From: a candidate division FCPU426 bacterium
GTDB lineage: Bacteria; Oederibacteriota; PGYV01; Palsa-1178
Reading direction: 5' to 3'
Assembly (NCBI GenBank): GCA_003167475.1
Contig: PMTB01000226.1
Coordinates: 1-10,011 of the forward strand
DNA length: 10,011 nucleotides
The position numbers were made by a program, and so were the translations under genes. This document shows, in pieces, positions 6,357 through 10,011 of this stretch (positions are counted from its first letter, which is position 1; each line of letters opens with the position of its first letter). The notes under the pieces were generated by a model. It was not told the origin of the DNA. It searched no databases and saw only the letters and a program-made list of their open reading frames with translations.

Positions 6357-6785
6357 ATGGGATTTGAAACGGATTTCAAAAAGTGGAAAGCGGAATATTT
6401 CGGACAGTATTGCATGACAAAATGCGATAAAATGTGCTGCGATATGCGGAATGTTTCCCTGTATGTAAACTATGGGGAATTGAGAAAGATATTCGGCGAA
6501 AATATAGACCCAGAAAATTATAAGAAAATGGGAATTAAAACCCACAATGCCAGGTGGGTGTACAGCATAGAAAGCAAATGTTTCTGCGGGAAATTCGACG
6601 GCAATACGCATAAATGCCTTATTTATGACAGCAGGCCCTTAAGCTGCAGGGAATACCCTTTCCTGGTGGAAAAGGACGCACTTGTGATAAAAAGCGGATG
6701 CTCCCTTGCCAGGGGCGGCCCGGAGTACAAAAAACTTCTTGAAATAGCTTCTTTGCATGGAAAAGTGATCGTAAAACGGCGCTGA
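6357..6785 (+). CDS. YkgJ-type cysteine-cluster protein (putative Zn/Fe-binding)
   Basis: This 142-residue soluble protein has the CxxxCxxxCC-type N-terminal cluster (Cys 19, 23, 27, 28), then 'KCFCGKFDG' (Cys 75, 77), 'HKCLIYDSRPLSCREYP' (Cys 87, 97) and a last Cys at 115. The 'C.IY..RP..CR.YP' signature is diagnostic of the YkgJ/UPF0153 family, thought to chelate zinc or an iron cluster; the biochemical role is not established. ATG 6357 is the only start before an in-frame stop (6327-6329), but it has only a weak SD (GGCGG). A nine-codon frame (6341-6367, starting ATG GCG) overlaps the start and might affect initiation. Downstream, the YbjQ-like gene begins 35 bp after the stop with no terminator between, so they may share a transcript. 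Confidence 0.85.
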   Translation: MGFETDFKKWKAEYFGQYCMTKCDKMCCDMRNVSLYVNYGELRKIFGENIDPENYKKMGIKTHNARWVYSIESKCFCGKFDGNTHKCLIYDSRPLSCREYPFLVEKDALVIKSGCSLARGGPEYKKLLEIASLHGKVIVKRR

Positions 6786-6820
6786 TAAATATTTAAATCC
6801 AATAAAAGGGGGAGAAACAC

Positions 6821-8062
6821 ATGACATCCAAGAGCCACAGTAAGATTACGGGATTTTCAGGCAACGAAATTTTCTGTTTGGACCAACTGGGGTACAAGGC
6901 CGGGCAGCTTTGCCTTGGCAACAATGTTGTGGCTTTGGGCATGGGACGCGGGATTGGGGCCGGGCTTTCCAATCTGGCCGGCGGGGAGATTACTGAGATT
7001 ACACAGCTGGTACATGAAGGCCGGAAAAACGCGTATAACCGGATGATGAAAGAAGCCAGGCAATACGGCGGGGTCGGGCTGGCCGGGGTTTCTTTTGATA
7101 TGATCAACCATGGCGGGAACCTCGAATTCATCGCCCTGGGATCTACGATCCATGATTCCAAGACAAAAAATGATACAATGGATTTTTCCACATCTGCCAG
7201 CGGGCAGCAGCTTTATTGCCAGATCGATTCCGGATTTACGCCGCTTAGTTTTGTGTTTGGGAACGTGGCTTATTCCATCGGCGTGGGAGGGAATATCGGC
7301 GGCGCTTTCCGGGGCTTAAAACGCGGGGAGGTCCCGCAATATTCGCAAATCTTTGACCGGACCCGGCACCTAGCCCTTACCCGCATCAAGAAGGAAGCAA
7401 AAGCAGCGGGCGCTAACGCTGTTATCGGCATCGAAACTTCCATCATGCCCTTAATGTATACACAGGAAATGATGATGACCGGCACGGCATCCATACATCC
7501 GGCTTTGAAGGATTACGCCGACGATCCCGTCACCTGCGACATGACAAACGAAGAATTGTGGAACATGGTCAACCTCGGGTACCTGCCCATAAAGTTGGTT
7601 ATGGGGGTTTCAGTTTATTCACTGGGATTAGCCTCCGGCATCATGGCCGGCCTGCAGAGCCTGATAGGCGGCCAGGTCGTAGGACTGACGGAAATACTTT
7701 ATGAAGCCCGCGAAAAAGCCCTGGAGCGCATTGAAAATGACGCAGAGAAGTGCGGCGCCGACGAAGTGGTGGGCATCAAAACCCGTGTTTACGACCTGGG
7801 CGGCGGCCTGGTCGAGTTCATGGTTATCGGCACTGCGGTGAAATTGATGAAAGGGGCCAATACTAAAAATAAAGCCCTGCCGCCCCAGGCGATTATCCAG
7901 GACCATGAGACCTTCGTGGATGTCACACAGGGCGAGGACTCCACAATCACACAGTCCGGCGCGGCCTCGGCCAGGAAGACACAAAAAGGCCCGCTATCCA
8001 TCATCATATCCATCGTGTTCATTATTTTCTATATCTGGCTCAAGATGCATTCCCAACACTGA
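6821..8062 (+). CDS. Protein with three YbjQ-like (putative heavy-metal-binding) domains and C-terminal membrane anchor
   Basis: The 413-residue protein begins at ATG 6821, six bases after AGGGGGAG (6807-6814). Three homologous units of about 90 residues lie near 20-111, 135-226 and 251-342. Each has a hydrophobic strand, a Gly-rich loop ('GRGIGAGLSNLAGGE', 'GGNIGGAFRGLKRGE', 'ASGIMAGLQSLIGGQ'), a helix of the form 'AR..A..RI..EA' and the ending 'GA..VVGI' or its variant. This is the YbjQ/UPF0145 (DUF74) pattern, normally a single domain of about 105 residues forming a pentamer. Unit 1 is most divergent ('GGVGLAGV' replaces 'GANAVIGI'). A Ser/Thr/Gln-rich linker (343-388) leads to a hydrophobic helix (389-407) with a short polar tail, so the domains probably face the cytoplasm. 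The stop overlaps the M48 start (TGATG, 8060-8064), showing tight coupling. Metal binding is a family assumption, not seen in specific residues. Confidence 0.8.
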   Translation: MTSKSHSKITGFSGNEIFCLDQLGYKAGQLCLGNNVVALGMGRGIGAGLSNLAGGEITEITQLVHEGRKNAYNRMMKEARQYGGVGLAGVSFDMINHGGNLEFIALGSTIHDSKTKNDTMDFSTSASGQQLYCQIDSGFTPLSFVFGNVAYSIGVGGNIGGAFRGLKRGEVPQYSQIFDRTRHLALTRIKKEAKAAGANAVIGIETSIMPLMYTQEMMMTGTASIHPALKDYADDPVTCDMTNEELWNMVNLGYLPIKLVMGVSVYSLGLASGIMAGLQSLIGGQVVGLTEILYEAREKALERIENDAEKCGADEVVGIKTRVYDLGGGLVEFMVIGTAVKLMKGANTKNKALPPQAIIQDHETFVDVTQGEDSTITQSGAASARKTQKGPLSIIISIVFIIFYIWLKMHSQH

Positions 8063-8826
8063 TGAAAAAAGATAAGGCGTCCAAACTTAAAGGGTTGATA
8101 TGGGTCATCTCGGCCTGCATCATAGGCGTTTTTTTTGCGGTCGGGCTTGCCCCGCTGGCGCATGCCATACCATGGAGCTTGGAAAAAAAGATGGGCTCTA
8201 TGATCAGCGCGCCAAAAACTGAATGCCGTTACAGCAGCCAAGCGGACGCCCTGCTCAAGCGCCTGGTAAAACGCCTGTATCCCATTTATCCCGATGATGA
8301 TCATTTTTCCATAGAGGTCCATGTGGCCGATAACCCTGACATAAACGCTTACGCCACACTGGGGGGGATGATCACACTTAATTCGGGACTTTTAAATAAG
8401 GCGCAATCGCCCGAAGAAATTGCGGGCGTGCTGGCCCATGAGATCGAGCATGTCCATAGCCGCCATATCATGGAAGGGGCCTTGGTCCATCTGTTTACGT
8501 CCGAGGGAGTATATATGATATTTGGGAAGACTTCGACGGCCGGGTTCGCCAGGTACCTGCTCAACATGAGCTTCACCCGCGACCAGGAAGCCCAGGCAGA
8601 CGAAGGAGGATTGCGCCGCCTGCAGGCGGCCCGCGTGGATAACCAGGGGTTTAAAAGTTTCTTTGAGCGCATGGAAAAGAAAGGTTCGGCAACCACTTTC
8701 CTGTCGGACCACCCGTCCAACAAGTCGCGGATGGAAATGACGGATCAATATAAAGTAAAAGACCCCCAGCCTATCATGACGAAGGATGAGTGGGAGGTTC
8801 TAAGGAATTACTGCGGCGGGAAATAG
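8062..8826 (+). CDS. M48-family zinc metalloprotease, exported
   Basis: This 254-residue protein starts at ATG 8062, sharing one base with the preceding stop (TGATG), so it is translated by coupling; no separate SD is needed or obvious. Residues about 11-35 form a signal/anchor helix ending 'LAHA', with a possible AxA cleavage site. The catalytic motif HEIEH is at 126-130 within 'LAHEIEHVHSRH', and Glu176 in 'RDQEAQAD' (173-180) is the expected third zinc ligand. 'NAYATLGGMITLNSGLL' (95-111) and 'DHPSNKSRMEM' (216-226) are typical conserved M48 segments. It is a single-domain, minimal M48C-type protease like BepA/LoiP-class enzymes without TPRs; a role in envelope protein quality control is inferred from the family. 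The partner gene upstream encodes three YbjQ-like domains, analogous in arrangement to LemA-HtpX pairs. No clear terminator follows the stop. Confidence 0.92.
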   Translation: MKKDKASKLKGLIWVISACIIGVFFAVGLAPLAHAIPWSLEKKMGSMISAPKTECRYSSQADALLKRLVKRLYPIYPDDDHFSIEVHVADNPDINAYATLGGMITLNSGLLNKAQSPEEIAGVLAHEIEHVHSRHIMEGALVHLFTSEGVYMIFGKTSTAGFARYLLNMSFTRDQEAQADEGGLRRLQAARVDNQGFKSFFERMEKKGSATTFLSDHPSNKSRMEMTDQYKVKDPQPIMTKDEWEVLRNYCGGK

Positions 8827-8844
8827 TGAAATAAAGTAAATATA

Positions 8845-8872
8845 GGTGTCAAAGCTTGAGTTGAGACTTGAC
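8845..8872 (+). repeat. 28-bp intergenic repeat, divergent copy
   Basis: Aligned without gaps to the copies at 569-596 and 2284-2311 (reverse complement), 20 of 28 positions agree with each, including 'GTCA', 'GCTTGA' or 'CTTGA', and a closing 'TGAC'. It lies 18 bp after the M48 stop, and its last five bases (8868-8872) form most of a TTGACA -35 box. GTCAA (8848-8852) and TTGAC (8868-8872) are also inverted to each other. Confidence 0.45.
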
Positions 8873-8894
8873 AAAAATATAAGGCTGTAATAAT
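8868..8894 (+). promoter_or_regulatory. Promoter for the PQQ-like propeller gene
   Basis: Perfect TTGACA (8868-8873) stands 15 bp before AATAAT (8889-8894, 5/6), which carries an upstream TG (8886-8887) as in extended -10 promoters. A 17-bp spaced alternative is TAATCT (8891-8896), only 3/6. Transcription would start near 8901, giving a leader of about 78 nt that contains a 14-bp perfect AT palindrome at 8923-8936. Confidence 0.5.
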
Positions 8895-8963
8895 CTCATA
8901 TAAGAAGTACCGCCAAAAAGGGTTAAAAATTTTTAAAAATATTACAGGCCGGAAACCAAAGAA

Positions 8964-8970
8964 AGAGGGG
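8964..8970 (+). promoter_or_regulatory. Ribosome binding site that fixes a TTG start
   Basis: AGAGGGG at 8964-8970 is followed by an 8-nt spacer and TTG at 8979-8981. No ATG or GTG stands between this SD and the signal-peptide codons, so the TTG is the best start for the downstream gene. Confidence 0.6.
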
Positions 8971-8978
8971 ATTGTTTT

Positions 8979-10011
8979 TTGGAAAACAACTCGGGACGTT
9001 TGATATTTACCTCGGCATTGTTTATCATATTTGTTTTTTTTATCGAAATCCCCCTCCGCGCAGATATCTGGGCTGACAGGCACGGCACGACAAGCACGGC
9101 CGGCATAGATTCCGGCTCAAGGTATAACCCCTATTCAACAATTGCCCCTCCGTTGGTATTACTATGGTCGCAGACAGACTGGGACGGCGCAGGGGTAAAT
9201 GTAATACAGGAGTCATCGCCTGCCATAGCAAACGGCATAGTTTATATAGGCGCTTCAAATGCCGGATCAGCGGCAAGCCACGGCATATACGCATGGTACA
9301 CAGATACCGGCGTCCCTGTCCCGGGTTTCCCTGTAAGCGTGCCCAATGATGTCATATCATCGCCGGCGATAGCAAATGGGATGGTTTATGACGGTTCTTT
9401 TGACAGTAATTTTTACGCATTGTTCGCGGCAACCGGGATCACTGTTCCGGGTTTTCCGGAGGCTACAGGCGGACAGATCAATGCCTCACCGGCCGTTGCA
9501 AACGGAATTGTTTATTCGGGTTCGGGAAACGGTAAATTATATGCCTGGAATGCGGCAACGGGTATCACTGTTCCGGGTTTTCCCGTGACTGCGGGCAGCG
9601 ATATTTATTATTCATCGCCGGCTATAGCAAACGGAAGAGTTTATGTGGGTTCGTTTGACGGTAAGTTATACGCATTTGACGCGGCAACCGGAGTCCCTGT
9701 AGCGGGTTTTCCCGTGACCACAGGCGATACTATCGGTTCATCGCCTGCCATAGCAAACGGCATAGTTTATGTTGGTTCGCTGGACGGTAAATTATATGCA
9801 TGGGACGCCGCAACCGGCGCTACTATTACGGGTTTCCCCGTGGCTACGGGCGGACAGATCTATTCATCGCCTGCCATAGCAAACGGTGTTGTTTATATAG
9901 GTTCTATTGACAAAAAAATATATGCATGGAACGCGGCGACTGGAGCGGTTATTCCGGGTTTTCCCGTGACTTTAAACAGCGAAGTGCTTTCATCGCCTGC
10001 CATAGCAAACG
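8979..10011 (+). CDS. Secreted PQQ-like beta-propeller repeat protein, 3' truncated by window end
   Basis: Translation starts at TTG 8979, eight bases after the SD AGAGGGG; the frame stays open to the end of the window (344 codons and one base). Residues 1-29 form a signal peptide: short polar start, hydrophobic core 'IFTSALFIIFVFFI', then 'PLRADIW', so the protein is exported. After about 50 residues, blades repeat with the consensus 'SSPAIANG.VY.GS.DGKLYAW.AATG..V.GFPV', mostly 42 residues long. The pattern 'G.VY.GS.DG.LYA.....G' is the PQQ-like/BamB-type propeller signature; no PQQ-binding or dehydrogenase residues are visible, so an enzyme role is unlikely. Seven repeat starts are seen. 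Function is unknown, probably a surface or periplasmic binding scaffold. It has its own promoter and is separated from the M48 gene by 152 bp. Confidence 0.85.
   Translation, partial: MENNSGRLIFTSALFIIFVFFIEIPLRADIWADRHGTTSTAGIDSGSRYNPYSTIAPPLVLLWSQTDWDGAGVNVIQESSPAIANGIVYIGASNAGSAASHGIYAWYTDTGVPVPGFPVSVPNDVISSPAIANGMVYDGSFDSNFYALFAATGITVPGFPEATGGQINASPAVANGIVYSGSGNGKLYAWNAATGITVPGFPVTAGSDIYYSSPAIANGRVYVGSFDGKLYAFDAATGVPVAGFPVTTGDTIGSSPAIANGIVYVGSLDGKLYAWDAATGATITGFPVATGGQIYSSPAIANGVVYIGSIDKKIYAWNAATGAVIPGFPVTLNSEVLSSPAIAN
9213..10011 (+). repeat. Tandem 126-bp repeats encoding propeller blades
   Basis: Repeat starts at 9213, 9357, 9483, 9612, 9738, 9864 and 9990 are spaced 144, 126, 129, 126, 126 and 126 bp, always whole codons. 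The DNA itself is conserved: the first 33 bases at 9213 and 9738 are identical, and the units at 9864 and 9990 share the first 22 with them. The array continues past the window edge. Confidence 0.85.

Noticed and set aside
8827..8900. Intrinsic terminator after the M48 gene
   Set aside because: Only a 5-bp GTCAA/TTGAC inversion is present, with no GC-rich stem or T-run.

Overview
The window reads as accessory chromosome of a bacterium, with all nine recognisable genes on the + strand and mostly their own promoters and strong Shine-Dalgarno (SD) sites. The flavodoxin/ferredoxin fusion suggests an anaerobe. The lipoprotein with a Thr/Ser/Pro linker and the long secreted beta-propellers are the kind of surface proteins common in uncultivated, Gram-negative-like candidate phyla. 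This placement is inferred from protein style only; there is no rRNA or phylogenetic marker here. The standard code fits (TGA is used as stop).

Layout. 3-488: C-terminal end of a beta-propeller-like protein. 489-749: intergenic, with a repeated 28-bp element (569-596, perhaps also 517-544), a sigma70-type promoter (650-678) and a hairpin plus T-run (686-719). 750-2233: a two-gene, 4-bp-overlapping operon of a methyltransferase-like protein and a four-helix membrane protein resembling the HsmA/TIGR03987 family. 2234-2428: an inverted pair of the same 28-bp element (2239-2311), then an extended -10 promoter. 2429-3337: lipoprotein with Thr-rich linker and a Cys-containing C-terminal domain. 3476-4270: EFR1-type flavodoxin plus 2x[4Fe-4S] ferredoxin fusion. 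4337-6289: secreted TPR-like protein. 6357-6785: YkgJ-type cysteine-cluster protein. 6821-8826: a protein with three YbjQ-like domains and a C-terminal membrane anchor, translationally coupled (TGATG) to an M48 zinc metalloprotease. 8845-8978: a fourth divergent copy of the 28-bp element and a promoter. 8979-end: a secreted PQQ-like beta-propeller starting at TTG and running off the window.

How the genes may work together. Only two pairs are clearly coupled: methyltransferase-like/HsmA-like and YbjQ-like/M48. Several products are expected to bind metal, heme or redox cofactors: HsmA-like (heme), EFR1 (FMN and Fe-S), YkgJ (Zn or Fe), YbjQ-like (putative metal) and M48 (Zn). The rest are exported surface proteins. 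No phage, CRISPR, transposase, tRNA or rRNA gene was seen. The most noteworthy items are the 28-bp repeat family, the hairpin sitting at the predicted transcription start before the methyltransferase-like gene, and the YbjQx3-M48 pair. No intergenic stretch exceeds 300 bases.
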